Positions 43,002 through 52,461 of a stretch of 64,000 nt of DNA are shown piece after piece. The DNA comes from Flavobacteriales bacterium (lineage in GTDB: Bacteria; Bacteroidota; Bacteroidia; UBA10329): assembly GCA_020635535.1 (NCBI GenBank), contig JACJZP010000002.1, forward strand, positions 62,001-126,000, written 5' to 3'. Position numbers and translations under genes: made by a program. The stretch's first letter is position 1; every line of letters starts with the position of its first letter. The notes under the pieces are model-generated. The model was not told where the DNA came from, searched no databases, and worked only from the letters and a program-made list of their open reading frames with translations.

Positions 43002-43973
43002 ATGAAAACAATTGGCGTTTTTACCAGCGGTGGAGACTCACCAGGTATGAATGCCTGCATTCGAGCTGTTGTTAGAACAGGCTTGCACCATGGGCTACAG
43101 GTTTATGGTATCATGCACGGTTATCAAGGCATGATAGAAGATCAGTTCAAGCTTTTGGGTAGCGATGATGTTGGTAATATTCTTCAAAGAGGGGGTACCA
43201 TTCTTAAATCATCGCGGAGTAAGGACTTCCTCACCAAGGAAGGCCGCCAGAAGGCATTTGACAATCTCAAGAAGTATGGCATTGAAGGCATAATTGCCAT
43301 TGGAGGTGATGGAACATTTGCTGGTGCCAAGGTTTTTACTGAGGAGCATAAGATCCCTTTCATAGGCCTTCCCGGAACCATTGACAATGACCTTATCGGT
43401 ACGGATTATACAATTGGTTACGATACGGCCTTGAACAATGTAATTGAGGCGGTTGATAAGATCAAGGATACTGCTGCATCTCACGACCGACTCTTCTTTG
43501 TAGAGGTAATGGGAAAAGATGCAGGATTCATTGCCTTGCGTTCAGGAATTGGTGTTGGGGCCTTTGCCATTCTTATTCCTGAGGTTCACACGGATCTCAA
43601 TGGCCTCATCAGCGATCTGAAAACCGCATACACAAGAAAGAAGAGCAGTAGTATAATCATTGTGGCAGAAGGAGATGATGCTGGGGGAGCATACAAGATT
43701 GCGGAACAAGTGGTTGCAGCACTTCCTCAGTACGATACCCGCGTTTCCATCCTTGGCCATCAGCAGCGGGGCGGTAGTCCATCAGCTTTAGACCGCATGC
43801 TTGCTTCACAACTTGGCTACGAAGCGGTCAACTCGCTGCTTGCTGGAAAACATTCGGTAATGGTCGGAATTGTGAACAAAAAAGTCTGTTACACGCCATT
43901 CGAGCGGGCTATAAAACATCACGATAAGGTCAATACCGACTTCTTGAAGCTGGCTGAGATTCTGGCCGCGTAA
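43002..43973 (+). CDS. pfkA: ATP-dependent 6-phosphofructokinase
   Basis: 323 residues, the usual bacterial length. The PfkA signatures are all visible: GVFTSGGDSPGMNACIRAVVR, GGDGTFAGA (ATP/Mg site), GLPGTIDNDLIGTDYTIG (with the catalytic TIDND), EVMGKDAGFIAL and LGHQQRGGSPSALDR. It phosphorylates fructose 6-phosphate in glycolysis. GGDG with Gly at the gatekeeper position indicates ATP rather than pyrophosphate use. The start lies 6 bases after the SiaC-like gene, so they are likely cotranscribed. Confidence 0.97.
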   Translation: MKTIGVFTSGGDSPGMNACIRAVVRTGLHHGLQVYGIMHGYQGMIEDQFKLLGSDDVGNILQRGGTILKSSRSKDFLTKEGRQKAFDNLKKYGIEGIIAIGGDGTFAGAKVFTEEHKIPFIGLPGTIDNDLIGTDYTIGYDTALNNVIEAVDKIKDTAASHDRLFFVEVMGKDAGFIALRSGIGVGAFAILIPEVHTDLNGLISDLKTAYTRKKSSSIIIVAEGDDAGGAYKIAEQVVAALPQYDTRVSILGHQQRGGSPSALDRMLASQLGYEAVNSLLAGKHSVMVGIVNKKVCYTPFERAIKHHDKVNTDFLKLAEILAA

Positions 43974-43992
43974 GTAAGTTTTTCCTCATTCA

Positions 43993-44023
43993 TTGTTCAG
44001 GAACATCGAGAGGGCTAACTTTC
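43993..44023 (+). promoter_or_regulatory. Possible priA promoter (TTG-N20-TAACTTTC)
   Basis: TTG at 43993-43995 and TAACTTTC at 44016-44023 fit the -33/-7 layout with one mismatch in the -7 box, ending 4 bases before the priA ATG. Confidence 0.4.
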
Positions 44024-44027
44024 GGCC

Positions 44028-46490
44028 ATGTCTCCATTGGCACTTTTTGTTGATGTCATTCTGCCGCTGCCATTGCAGGGTATGTTCACGTATCGTGTGC
44101 CGCGTGAATTGGAAGCATACGTAGCTGTTGGAAAACGTGTGGTGGTTCAATTCGGCAGAAAGAAACTCTATACGGGCATTATTGCCGAGGTGCACGATAG
44201 ACCACCAACAGCCTATCAGGCCAAGTACATTGAAGAACTGCTTGATGACGCGCCAATTGTCTTTGAGGATCAATTGGTGTTCTGGAAATGGATGCACCAG
44301 TATTATCTGTGTCATTTGGGAGATGCCATGCAGGCGGCCATCCCTTCAGGACTCAAACTATCGAGCGAAAGCCGTTTGGCCATTCATCCTGATTACACGG
44401 GCGAGATGGAAGACCTGGAGGATGAGGAAGTGGATGTTTTAGAGGCTTTGCAGAACAATTCGTTCTTAACAATGGATGAGATTGCCAACATTATCCGTAA
44501 AACGCGCGTACATGCTACCATACGGTCCATGGTGGCCAAGCAGTTGGTAGTGCAGTATGAGGAGCTTCAGCATAAGTTCAAGCCCAAAACAGAGACCGTT
44601 TACCAATTGGCCGAATGGCTTTCTGACAAGGAGAAGTTGCAAGAGGTTTTTGATGTTCTCGGTCGTGCACCCAAGCAGTTGGAGGCACTGATGCAGTTCA
44701 TTCAATTATCCAAAACTTCGAAAGAGAAAGGTGTTGTAAAACGACAATCGCTAATCGGTGACAATGGCATTTCTGCAGCTGCCATCGATCAACTGGTAAA
44801 GAAGGAGATTCTGCTGAGATCTGAGGTAGAAGTAACCCGCTTAGTCGATAAGGATGCTTGGGCCACGTCCGAAATTGTGCTCACCGACCATCAGCAGCAA
44901 GCCTTTGATGAACTCAAACTGCAACTCAAAGAAAAAGACGCGGCCCTTCTGCATGGCGTAACCAGCAGCGGTAAAACGGAGATATATATTCGGCTTATTC
45001 AAGAGAAGATCGCCAATGGCGGGCAGGTGCTCTACATGCTTCCTGAGATCGCACTCACGGCTCAGATCATTCAACGGCTTCAGAAACATTTTGGCGAGAA
45101 GGTGGGCATCTATCACTCAAAAATGTCTGACAATGAGCGGGTAGAGGTTTGGAAAAAACAGCTGAGCGATGACCCATACCAGGTTATTCTTGGTGCGAGG
45201 TCTTCGTTGTTCCTGCCGTTCCAGCGGTTGCAGTTCATTATTATGGACGAGGAACATGAGCACACCTTTAAACAACATGATCCTGCTCCTCGCTATCATG
45301 CAAGAGATGCCGCAGCCTATCTCTGCAAACAATGGAATGCCAAATTATTGCTGGGTTCGGCCACTCCAAGTGTGGAGGCATACTTCAATGGTAAACGAGG
45401 TAAGATAGGGCTGGTGCATCTTACCGAACGCTATGGCGGCATCAAACTTCCACACATTGAGATATGCGATCTGAAATTGGAGCGGCAGGCCGAAACCATG
45501 AAAGGGCCTTTCTCATCGCAACTGTTGCAGCGCATCAGTGAAACACTGAGCCGAAAACAACAGGTCATCATCTTTCAGAACAGGCGCGGCTATTCCAGTT
45601 TTGTGCAATGCAACAGTTGTGGTTGGGTGCCCGACTGTATCAATTGCGACATTTCACTAACGTACCACAAGTACAGCAATGATCTGCGCTGCCACTATTG
45701 CGGCCATACCGATCAAGTGCCGCATATATGCCCGAACTGCCGTTCTACTTACATCAAGACCAAAGGCTTTGGAACGGAGCAGATTGAGGAGGAGCTTTCG
45801 CTTCATTTTCCGGAGGCGGTAGTGGCACGTATGGATATGGATACAACACGCGGAAAGCACGCCTACACCCGTATCATTTCCGACTTTGAGGATAAGCGGA
45901 TAGATATTCTGGTAGGAACGCAGATGGTGACCAAAGGCTTGGATTTTGATCATGTAGGTCTGGTTGGTATCCTCAATGCCGATCAACTTCTGAATTACCC
46001 GGATTTCCGTTCGTTTGAACGCGCCTATCAGCTTATGGCGCAGGTAAGTGGCCGAGCTGGCAGAAAGGGCAGAAGAGGCTTGGTGGTCATTCAGACCTCA
46101 GAACCAACGCATTTCATTATTGAGCAGGTGGTGCGCAACGATTATGAAGGCATGTATGCTTCAGAATTGGTTCAGCGCAAGCAGTACCGTTATCCGCCTT
46201 TTATACGGATGATACAGATTACCCTGAAGCATCGCGACCGCGAAAAGGTGGATGCTGCTGCCGATGCCTTGGCCAAGGCATTGGAAGCGATTCCTGATAA
46301 AATACTGTTGGGGCCTGAATACCCATTGGTACAGCGGATACGTAACAAGTACAACAAGCAGATCATTCTGAAGATGGGTGGCTCCAATATCAAAGAGCGT
46401 AAAGAGCAGATATTCAATGCCATCCAACAGATCCATGAACTCAAGGAATTCAGATCTGTGCAGTTCGTTCCGGATGTAGACCCTGTTTAG
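44028..46490 (+). CDS. priA: Primosomal protein N' (PriA helicase)
   Basis: 820 residues. An N-terminal DNA-binding domain (FVDVILPLPLQGMFTYRVP) precedes the superfamily 2 helicase with Walker A GVTSSGKTE, the DEEH box (IIMDEEHEHTFKQ), LLGSATPSVE and the zinc region (CNSCGW, CINC, CHYC, CPNC; eight cysteines). GTQMVTKGLDF and QVSGRAGRKG close the motor. PriA reloads the replicative helicase at stalled forks. Full length and intact. The stop overlaps the convergent T9SS gene by 4 bases. Confidence 0.97.
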   Translation: MSPLALFVDVILPLPLQGMFTYRVPRELEAYVAVGKRVVVQFGRKKLYTGIIAEVHDRPPTAYQAKYIEELLDDAPIVFEDQLVFWKWMHQYYLCHLGDAMQAAIPSGLKLSSESRLAIHPDYTGEMEDLEDEEVDVLEALQNNSFLTMDEIANIIRKTRVHATIRSMVAKQLVVQYEELQHKFKPKTETVYQLAEWLSDKEKLQEVFDVLGRAPKQLEALMQFIQLSKTSKEKGVVKRQSLIGDNGISAAAIDQLVKKEILLRSEVEVTRLVDKDAWATSEIVLTDHQQQAFDELKLQLKEKDAALLHGVTSSGKTEIYIRLIQEKIANGGQVLYMLPEIALTAQIIQRLQKHFGEKVGIYHSKMSDNERVEVWKKQLSDDPYQVILGARSSLFLPFQRLQFIIMDEEHEHTFKQHDPAPRYHARDAAAYLCKQWNAKLLLGSATPSVEAYFNGKRGKIGLVHLTERYGGIKLPHIEICDLKLERQAETMKGPFSSQLLQRISETLSRKQQVIIFQNRRGYSSFVQCNSCGWVPDCINCDISLTYHKYSNDLRCHYCGHTDQVPHICPNCRSTYIKTKGFGTEQIEEELSLHFPEAVVARMDMDTTRGKHAYTRIISDFEDKRIDILVGTQMVTKGLDFDHVGLVGILNADQLLNYPDFRSFERAYQLMAQVSGRAGRKGRRGLVVIQTSEPTHFIIEQVVRNDYEGMYASELVQRKQYRYPPFIRMIQITLKHRDREKVDAAADALAKALEAIPDKILLGPEYPLVQRIRNKYNKQIILKMGGSNIKERKEQIFNAIQQIHELKEFRSVQFVPDVDPV

Positions 46491-48454
46491 GGCTGCTTCA
46501 GGAAACGTCCGGTCCAAACACCTTGATCTGAGGCGAGCCGTACCAGATACATGCCGTCAGACGCAGATTCAAGGTCCAAGTCAATCTTATTCTGATGGAT
46601 AATGCGTTGACTCAAAACCAGATTTCCCATCATATCGAAGACTTCCAAATTGCCTCCTTGTAGGTTGGCATCAGGCAACTGAATGCTGAACGAACCATTG
46701 TTCGGATTCGGATACACGCTCAATGAATTGGATTGCACTTCTTGCACGCTAGTAAAAGGAGATTCAGGACCCCATGCGTACTCAATGGTGTTACCATCAA
46801 ACGTTATGCTTGCGGTGTAGGTAGAATCTCCGTTTATGTCAGAGGTCCAAGATTCTGAGAATATCGATTGATCGACCATATTCTGAAAGTTGGAGTAGCT
46901 GCCATACATCTGACCATTGCCAACCACAAAAACCCACGTCTGCCCAGCGTTGGTCTCGCAGGCTCTAACACCATTTATTTCACCAACACAGGCTCTTCTA
47001 ACGGCTATGTAGTTCTCATTCCGATTACCGAATATCCAATTCCCACTTTCAGTCACATCGCTGAAAGCCGTATCAACCCAATGCAGGGCCACATCCTTGT
47101 TATGGAACGGAAGAATAGGCGAAACTTCTTGAGGGCGATACATGACAAGGGCCACGTTTCCATCTTGTTCCACATAGGGAAGATGCTCATTGAAGTTTGT
47201 GCTGCTTCTTTGAGTCCAGTCGGATTCAACAGGACCAGAAGCCGTGTAAACGCATGTGCCTCCCACATTGGCCGCAATTGGCCATTGCTGAAAACCGATT
47301 TTTCCTTTCCAGTAATCTTGAAGAGAGGTAAGTACTGTTTCATCATTCTTGAACAAGGCAACGTTGGCACCACAATCAGCTCGGCTAACGGTCATTTCAT
47401 CAAGTTCAATTGAAATAGCCTCGTATTGAGAAACGGGGAATGTAGCCAATATACTCAGGTCAGCGAAATCAACATGACCCCAAAAATTCGAGTCGGCCAA
47501 TAATTGGCCAGTGTTCTCAGCAATGTATGGATGGAAGTACATGCCACTGCTCCATTGCATCATCAATTCGTCTACATAGTAAAGAGAATCATGTCTTGTC
47601 AGACCTTCCTCAACTGAATGTCCGAAAGTGATCAATGTGTCGGTTTCTGAGATGAACTGCTGCTCAAACTCTGAGAAATCCAAGCTGCTGGTTGCCAAGA
47701 AATTCAGTCTGCCCGAATTTCGCGATGGGCAAGGTCCAAGGTTGGCCGTGAGATAAAGCATGTTGGATATGCCATTATCATGCGTATCAATGTAGCGCCT
47801 TGGGTAGTTCCTTCCTGCCGCTGGATAAATGACACCCTGTGAGTTTGAAATGGTGAGTACCATGCCAAGCAACTTGCGGGTTACAGCTTCGGCCTTTTGG
47901 CGTATTTCCTGATCCTGCGCAAAGTCTGCCAAGTTCATAAGACCTGATACCGTGAGCGGCAGATAAGTGGTTGAATAGAATTCATAAAACCCGACATCCA
48001 GCTTCAAATTGAGATAATGCAACAGTCGTTGTTTCAGGTGGTCATCAACTTCCCAGCCGTAACTTTCGTGCAGCAGCCACTCGCAACTCATCCACATGAT
48101 CATGTGGTTTTCCGTCCAGTAATTATGCAAGGTATCGTTATAATTCGTCCAGAAAGGCAGTGTTTCCATTTGAGCCAGAATCTGAGAATCGTAAGTTCCA
48201 TCGGTAAGAAATAGTACCCGCACTAATCTCACCAATTCAAAATCGATGGTAGAGCGCACTCCGAAGTCGTCATAAATGTCATCCAGTGCGGCTTGGCTTA
48301 TCGGGTCGCCCAAATAGGCTTGAAGCACTATGGCAGCTGCATAGTCGTTGGTTTGAACGCTGTCTAAGTACTGCGCTTTTCTTTGCTCGTAGGTTTGGGC
48401 GTTACTGCAAAAAGCCGCAAGAAGGAAAATTAGAGTGGGAGTAAAATTTTTCAT
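46487..48454 (-). CDS. Large secreted protein with T9SS sorting domain, function unknown
   Basis: 655 residues. Signal peptide MKNFTPTLIFLLAAFCSNAQ. The N-terminal ~330 residues are helical (LVRLVRVLFLTDG, WTENHMIMWMSCEWLLHESYG, RLLHYLNLKLDVGFYEFYSTTYLP) and remind me of alpha/alpha-toroid polysaccharide lyases. The middle (350-560) is beta-rich with aromatic and cysteine residues (SRADCGANVALF, YIAVRRACVGEINGVRACE). This architecture is reminiscent of heparinase/alginate-lyase proteins, but no catalytic motif can be confirmed. The tail is a T9SS sorting domain (LSVYPNPNNGSFSIQL, VFDMMGNLV, SDGMYLVRL). It follows the glycosyltransferase gene by 39 bases. Confidence 0.75.
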   Translation of the reverse strand: MKNFTPTLIFLLAAFCSNAQTYEQRKAQYLDSVQTNDYAAAIVLQAYLGDPISQAALDDIYDDFGVRSTIDFELVRLVRVLFLTDGTYDSQILAQMETLPFWTNYNDTLHNYWTENHMIMWMSCEWLLHESYGWEVDDHLKQRLLHYLNLKLDVGFYEFYSTTYLPLTVSGLMNLADFAQDQEIRQKAEAVTRKLLGMVLTISNSQGVIYPAAGRNYPRRYIDTHDNGISNMLYLTANLGPCPSRNSGRLNFLATSSLDFSEFEQQFISETDTLITFGHSVEEGLTRHDSLYYVDELMMQWSSGMYFHPYIAENTGQLLADSNFWGHVDFADLSILATFPVSQYEAISIELDEMTVSRADCGANVALFKNDETVLTSLQDYWKGKIGFQQWPIAANVGGTCVYTASGPVESDWTQRSSTNFNEHLPYVEQDGNVALVMYRPQEVSPILPFHNKDVALHWVDTAFSDVTESGNWIFGNRNENYIAVRRACVGEINGVRACETNAGQTWVFVVGNGQMYGSYSNFQNMVDQSIFSESWTSDINGDSTYTASITFDGNTIEYAWGPESPFTSVQEVQSNSLSVYPNPNNGSFSIQLPDANLQGGNLEVFDMMGNLVLSQRIIHQNKIDLDLESASDGMYLVRLASDQGVWTGRFLKQP

Positions 48455-48493
48455 GGTAGCGTGAAGATAACCAATGCACGCATTCTATATGTC

Positions 48494-49480
48494 TCAACAG
48501 AACCAGAATGCTTCAGAGGTCAAACGTTTGCGAATTTCTTCTTGCTCGATTAGGTTGGCGACAGCTACAATAACTTGAGCGTCACCAGCCTGAGTGATGG
48601 CGTCTGTTGGTAGCATTTCCTTCCCATATACATGCTTCCCGATCTTATTCGGATTGTTGCAAATCCAAACAAACTCAATGTTCTTTTCGATCAGCAGCTT
48701 GGCTATGGCTTTTCCTTTGGCACCGGCTCCCCATAAAATCAGGGTCTTCTGTGGGTCATGATCCAATTTCAGAAACCATTTGACTTTCAACTCCAGAAAG
48801 CGGTTGTCGGCATAGTTTTCATCATTTCTTGATGATCGGGTTGGATGGTCTCTCCAATAGTGTAGAACTTGATTGCATGGAATGACTTTTAGATTCTCCC
48901 GATAGAAACGGAAACAGAGGTCGTAGTCTTCTGGATAAGTGTTGGGGCGAAATGCTTCGCAACGTTCAAGGTCTTCTCGGTATACCATCCAGCAGGGCGA
49001 TGGAATGACACATTCCTTATAGATGTCGGAGTAGTTAGCGCCAGTTCCAGTAAGGCCATTCAACCAAGTTTCATAACGCTGATAACCGTCTCCCAAAGTT
49101 CCATCTGCAAAGTATTTTACCTTGCCCACAGCGATATGGTCCTTACCCGAACTCTTCAGGTTACGTTTAAGGATTTTGAGCTTATCTGGAGCCATTTTGT
49201 CATCTGCATCCATGCGAGTTATGAGTTCCCCAGAACTATTTGCGTAAGCAAGTCGCAAGGCATCGATTATTCCTGAACCGTTGTTTTTCAGTGGTTTGAT
49301 GCGTGTATCAACCTCAGCAAATTGCTGTAGTAGGTCGTAACTGGAATCAGTAGAACCGTCATCCACAGCAATCAATTCCCAGTTGGTTTCACTCTGGTTT
49401 AAAATAGATTCGATGCAATCATTCAAGAACGGCTCTGCGTTCTTCACGGGCATCAGAATGGAAATGAGGTCGTGCTTCAA
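48494..49480 (-). CDS. Family 2 glycosyltransferase with C-terminal nucleotide-binding-like domain
   Basis: 328 residues. The GT-A domain (about 1-225) shows ISILMPVKNAEPFLNDCIESIL, VDDGSTDSS, the DxD-type motif TRMDADDKM and YPEDYDLCFRF. The final ~90 residues (LILWGAGAKGKAIAKLLIEKNIEFV) form a short Rossmann-like unit of the kind seen in sugar-modifying acyltransferases (PglD-like N terminus). The fusion is unusual. The start is TTG at 49478-49480, two bases after the metallopeptidase stop, so the genes are coupled. It is probably involved in surface glycan synthesis. Donor and acceptor unknown. Confidence 0.85.
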   Translation of the reverse strand: MKHDLISILMPVKNAEPFLNDCIESILNQSETNWELIAVDDGSTDSSYDLLQQFAEVDTRIKPLKNNGSGIIDALRLAYANSSGELITRMDADDKMAPDKLKILKRNLKSSGKDHIAVGKVKYFADGTLGDGYQRYETWLNGLTGTGANYSDIYKECVIPSPCWMVYREDLERCEAFRPNTYPEDYDLCFRFYRENLKVIPCNQVLHYWRDHPTRSSRNDENYADNRFLELKVKWFLKLDHDPQKTLILWGAGAKGKAIAKLLIEKNIEFVWICNNPNKIGKHVYGKEMLPTDAITQAGDAQVIVAVANLIEQEEIRKRLTSEAFWFC

Positions 49481-49482
49481 AC

Positions 49483-51297
49483 TTATTGTTTGACGAGCTT
49501 AATTGTGCCGCGGGTGTTTTCGCAATCAACTTCGAGCAGGTAAATTCCTGCATCCAAACCATTTGAGTTGATTTCCACGATACCTGTTCCGCTGGTTTCG
49601 GTCAGCAACAATTGCCCAACAGCATTGAAAAGGTTTGCGGTTATTGCTTCTTTTGAGACAATTCTAACAGGTGATTTCCCAGTTGTAAACCCAATAGTGT
49701 TATAGGCCTGAAAAGCCTGATTTTCTGAAGGTTCATCATCCACGTCAGATAGCCAAGGAATCAAACCTCGCTCATACATACGCTGATGGATTGGAGTGAA
49801 ATAAGCGCCATTGAACAGCAGCGTGTCGGCTTGCAGAAAAAGCATGGCTGCCTGTGGCATGGTCATATTGCTCGCGAAACTATAGTTTGCCTGTATCATG
49901 ATGGCATCAGTAGATTCCCGACCAATATCGCCCCAGATCTGCATCAGTGTGGCAGACCAGATATCTGCATCAGCGTAAAGGTTATTGTCAAGGTCTTCGG
50001 GATAGTGGTCTGAGCTCACTGAACTGCGGCCATTCCAATACTGGTTATGACCATCCCACGTAAACACATCTTGCCACCGATAAGAACTCAAAAAACGGGA
50101 ATAAGATGAGGCAAAATAATCACCGATGGCTTCATCCAAAGCCTTGCGTTGTGTTCCTGTATTCGTATTCGGAGCCGCAGAGTGACTAATGGCATGACCA
50201 TATTCATGAATGATAACATCTGCATCTTCAGCATCATCAACACCACCTTCACCAAACTGTAAACGAGCTGGGTTGAACCCTGCATTGAAGTTGGAATTAT
50301 CGGCTCCATTAAGTGCGTGCACATCCACCGCTATCTGGTAGTCAACAATATCATTGAAACCTAAGGACTGAATATAGTTTTGGAAATTCGTGATGTGGTA
50401 GAAGGCATTTACATCCTCAAAACCAGACTCCGAGCGCGTAAAATTGAATTCAGGAACTACACTCGTTACAGGTTGAACAACCGGGGACGAGAATTCTTGA
50501 ATGGCAACACGATCATTAGCGAGGCTGAAAGTACCGGCATCATAGGTGGCAGTTACTTCAACTGGTATCCTTTCCGCATTCAACTCTACTGCATCATTAT
50601 CGGCATTGTCAACGTAAGGAGCTCCGTATGTTTGGTTGGCTGTTGTCAGCGGATCCGGATTGAACACCCAAACTGTTACGGTGCTGTCTTGTGGGCTGGC
50701 GTAGGAGAGGAGGTCGTTCTGATAAATGACCATGACATCTTTGTTCAACACCAATTCATAGTAACGGTCGGTCTGCTCAACAACCTCCAAATGAATGGCG
50801 GGCTGCAATTCACCATCTACTGGAAAATAGACCTCCTGTAAATCATAATGATCCAGCCGTCCATTTCCTGGCTCACTGTAATGAACCATCAATCCTTCGT
50901 GATATGGGCCGTGCGATGGGAATAAGGCATCTACAGATTCGTTTACGGCAAACGTATTGTCAAACAGGCTCAACACATGACCGTTATTTGCCACGTTCAG
51001 TTTCACCGAACCACGGAATACTGTCCTTCCATTCAATGTTTGGGCAAACCGATAGTGTTTAGCTTTTGGGCTTTGCTTAAAATCAGTCAGTTTGAGTCCA
51101 ACTTCAGGGCGTTTCAGATTAGTAAGATTATTGATTAGCCAATCTTTAATAGAAGCAGTATCATTCGAAAGATTTGCATTCAGATCAACTAAGGCAGCTT
51201 GCCGCTGATCAATTGGGTGGGAGGAATCAGACCCGATCCATTTCTGAGCGAACAAAATGTTCGGAATGAGAACAAAAGCGGCAATCAACCAACGCAT
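49483..51297 (-). CDS. Secreted zinc metallopeptidase (gluzincin, M36-like) with T9SS sorting domain
   Basis: 604 residues. Signal peptide WLIAAFVLIPNILFAQ. A propeptide (FTP-like, VFRGSVKLNVANNGHVLSL) precedes the catalytic domain, with zinc motif VIIHEYGHAISH (HExxH) and the third ligand in ALDEAIGDYFA (ExxxD downstream), as in fungalysin/thermolysin-like gluzincins. LYADADIWSATLMQIW is typical of M36. The sorting domain (SKEAITANLFNAVGQLLL, DAGIYLLEV) ends the protein. It probably self-activates and degrades extracellular protein. First gene of a minus-strand set with the glycosyltransferase and the 655-residue secreted protein. Confidence 0.87.
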   Translation of the reverse strand: MRWLIAAFVLIPNILFAQKWIGSDSSHPIDQRQAALVDLNANLSNDTASIKDWLINNLTNLKRPEVGLKLTDFKQSPKAKHYRFAQTLNGRTVFRGSVKLNVANNGHVLSLFDNTFAVNESVDALFPSHGPYHEGLMVHYSEPGNGRLDHYDLQEVYFPVDGELQPAIHLEVVEQTDRYYELVLNKDVMVIYQNDLLSYASPQDSTVTVWVFNPDPLTTANQTYGAPYVDNADNDAVELNAERIPVEVTATYDAGTFSLANDRVAIQEFSSPVVQPVTSVVPEFNFTRSESGFEDVNAFYHITNFQNYIQSLGFNDIVDYQIAVDVHALNGADNSNFNAGFNPARLQFGEGGVDDAEDADVIIHEYGHAISHSAAPNTNTGTQRKALDEAIGDYFASSYSRFLSSYRWQDVFTWDGHNQYWNGRSSVSSDHYPEDLDNNLYADADIWSATLMQIWGDIGRESTDAIMIQANYSFASNMTMPQAAMLFLQADTLLFNGAYFTPIHQRMYERGLIPWLSDVDDEPSENQAFQAYNTIGFTTGKSPVRIVSKEAITANLFNAVGQLLLTETSGTGIVEINSNGLDAGIYLLEVDCENTRGTIKLVKQ

Positions 51298-51376
51298 GAC
51301 ACAAAGATAAACGCACGTAACGGCAATAAGTTGGCGGTTTCGTTACTTTGTATCCAAACCAATAAACCATCTTCTT

Positions 51377-52384
51377 ATGAAAGCATTGAAAATCTTAGGC
51401 GGAATTCTGGTAGTTCTTATCGCAGCGTATGTGGTAGCAGCTATCATGGCCCCTACAATCTTGAAAGTTGAAAAGTCAATTGTAATAGAAGCAACGCCTG
51501 CGGCAGTTTATCCTCATGTTGCTTGTTTCAAGAATTGGGAACCTTGGAATCCATGGGATGCAATGGACTCTACCAATGTGAATAGTTTTTCGGAGGAGGA
51601 ATGTGGCGTTGGTTCTTGGTATACTTGGAAAGGGAAGCAGACAGGCGAGGGGAGACAAGACATTGAGGAGGCTCTGGAGAATGAATACATAAAATGCAAG
51701 TTGGTGTTCGGAATGGACCCAACTCCTCAGGTTTCGGAGTGGTTTTTCGAAAAAGTGGAAAATGGAACCAAGGTGACTTGGAATTTTATCGGAACCGAGG
51801 CTTCGTTTTTCAGCCGTCCGATGAATCTGGTGGGTGAGTATTTTCTGAATCAGGCATACACAGCCGGTTTGAGTAGCTTGAAGGAGGTAGTGGAATCTTC
51901 TCCACTTGAAGAAATGCCATCGTACGAAGTAATGGAAGTTGAATTTCCAGAGACCAAGTATCTGTTGGTTTCTGGAGATGTAAAGCCAATGGATATTGCA
52001 GCATTCTACACAGAAAATTTTGGGAAGATCATTGGCTATGCTCAGAGCAAAGGGGCAGAAATGGCAGGAGCACCTTCTGGCCTGTATTTCAACTGGACGG
52101 ATACATTAGCAAAAATGGCGGCCGCTATTCCAGTTAATAAGGACGTTGCCGGTTCTGCTGAAATTGAGTTTCGTGTAATACCTGCAGGAAAGGCGCTTCA
52201 GATCGATTACTACGGAGCTTATGATGAGGTTGGTCCTGCACACTATGCCATTGAAGATTACTCGAATGCAAATAGTGTAAATCTGGCTGGTTTTGCCATT
52301 GAATCCTATCTGACAGACCCATCTGAAGAGCCCGATACAAGTAAATGGTTGACCCAGATAATCTATCCTATTGCTGCTGAGTGA
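51377..52384 (+). CDS. SRPBCC domain plus GyrI-like effector-binding domain protein
   Basis: 335 residues. One N-terminal membrane helix (ILGGILVVLIAAYVVAAIM) is followed by an SRPBCC/polyketide-cyclase-like domain (about 33-165: SIVIEATPAAVYPHVACFKNWEPWNPW, VGSWYTWKGKQTGEGRQ, TKVTWNF). A GyrI-like/AraC-effector-binding domain follows (about 185-335: ETKYLLVSGDV, GLYFNW, GKALQIDYYGAYDEVGPAHYAIEDY). Both folds bind hydrophobic or small ligands. The combination occurs in Bacteroidota proteins of unknown function. Single gene, with a terminator at 52407-52433. Confidence 0.82.
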   Translation: MKALKILGGILVVLIAAYVVAAIMAPTILKVEKSIVIEATPAAVYPHVACFKNWEPWNPWDAMDSTNVNSFSEEECGVGSWYTWKGKQTGEGRQDIEEALENEYIKCKLVFGMDPTPQVSEWFFEKVENGTKVTWNFIGTEASFFSRPMNLVGEYFLNQAYTAGLSSLKEVVESSPLEEMPSYEVMEVEFPETKYLLVSGDVKPMDIAAFYTENFGKIIGYAQSKGAEMAGAPSGLYFNWTDTLAKMAAAIPVNKDVAGSAEIEFRVIPAGKALQIDYYGAYDEVGPAHYAIEDYSNANSVNLAGFAIESYLTDPSEEPDTSKWLTQIIYPIAAE

Positions 52385-52406
52385 TCTGCTGCTGACCGAT
52401 TTGAAG

Positions 52407-52433
52407 AAGGGCGATGATTTTCGCCCTTTTTTT
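52407..52433 (+). terminator. Rho-independent terminator after the SRPBCC gene
   Basis: AAGGGCGA-TGATTT-TCGCCCTT hairpin (52407-52428) running into a seven-T tract (52427-52433), 23 bases after the stop. Confidence 0.85.
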
Positions 52434-52461
52434 GTTTACGGAGGTAGCTTACTTTAGTCGC

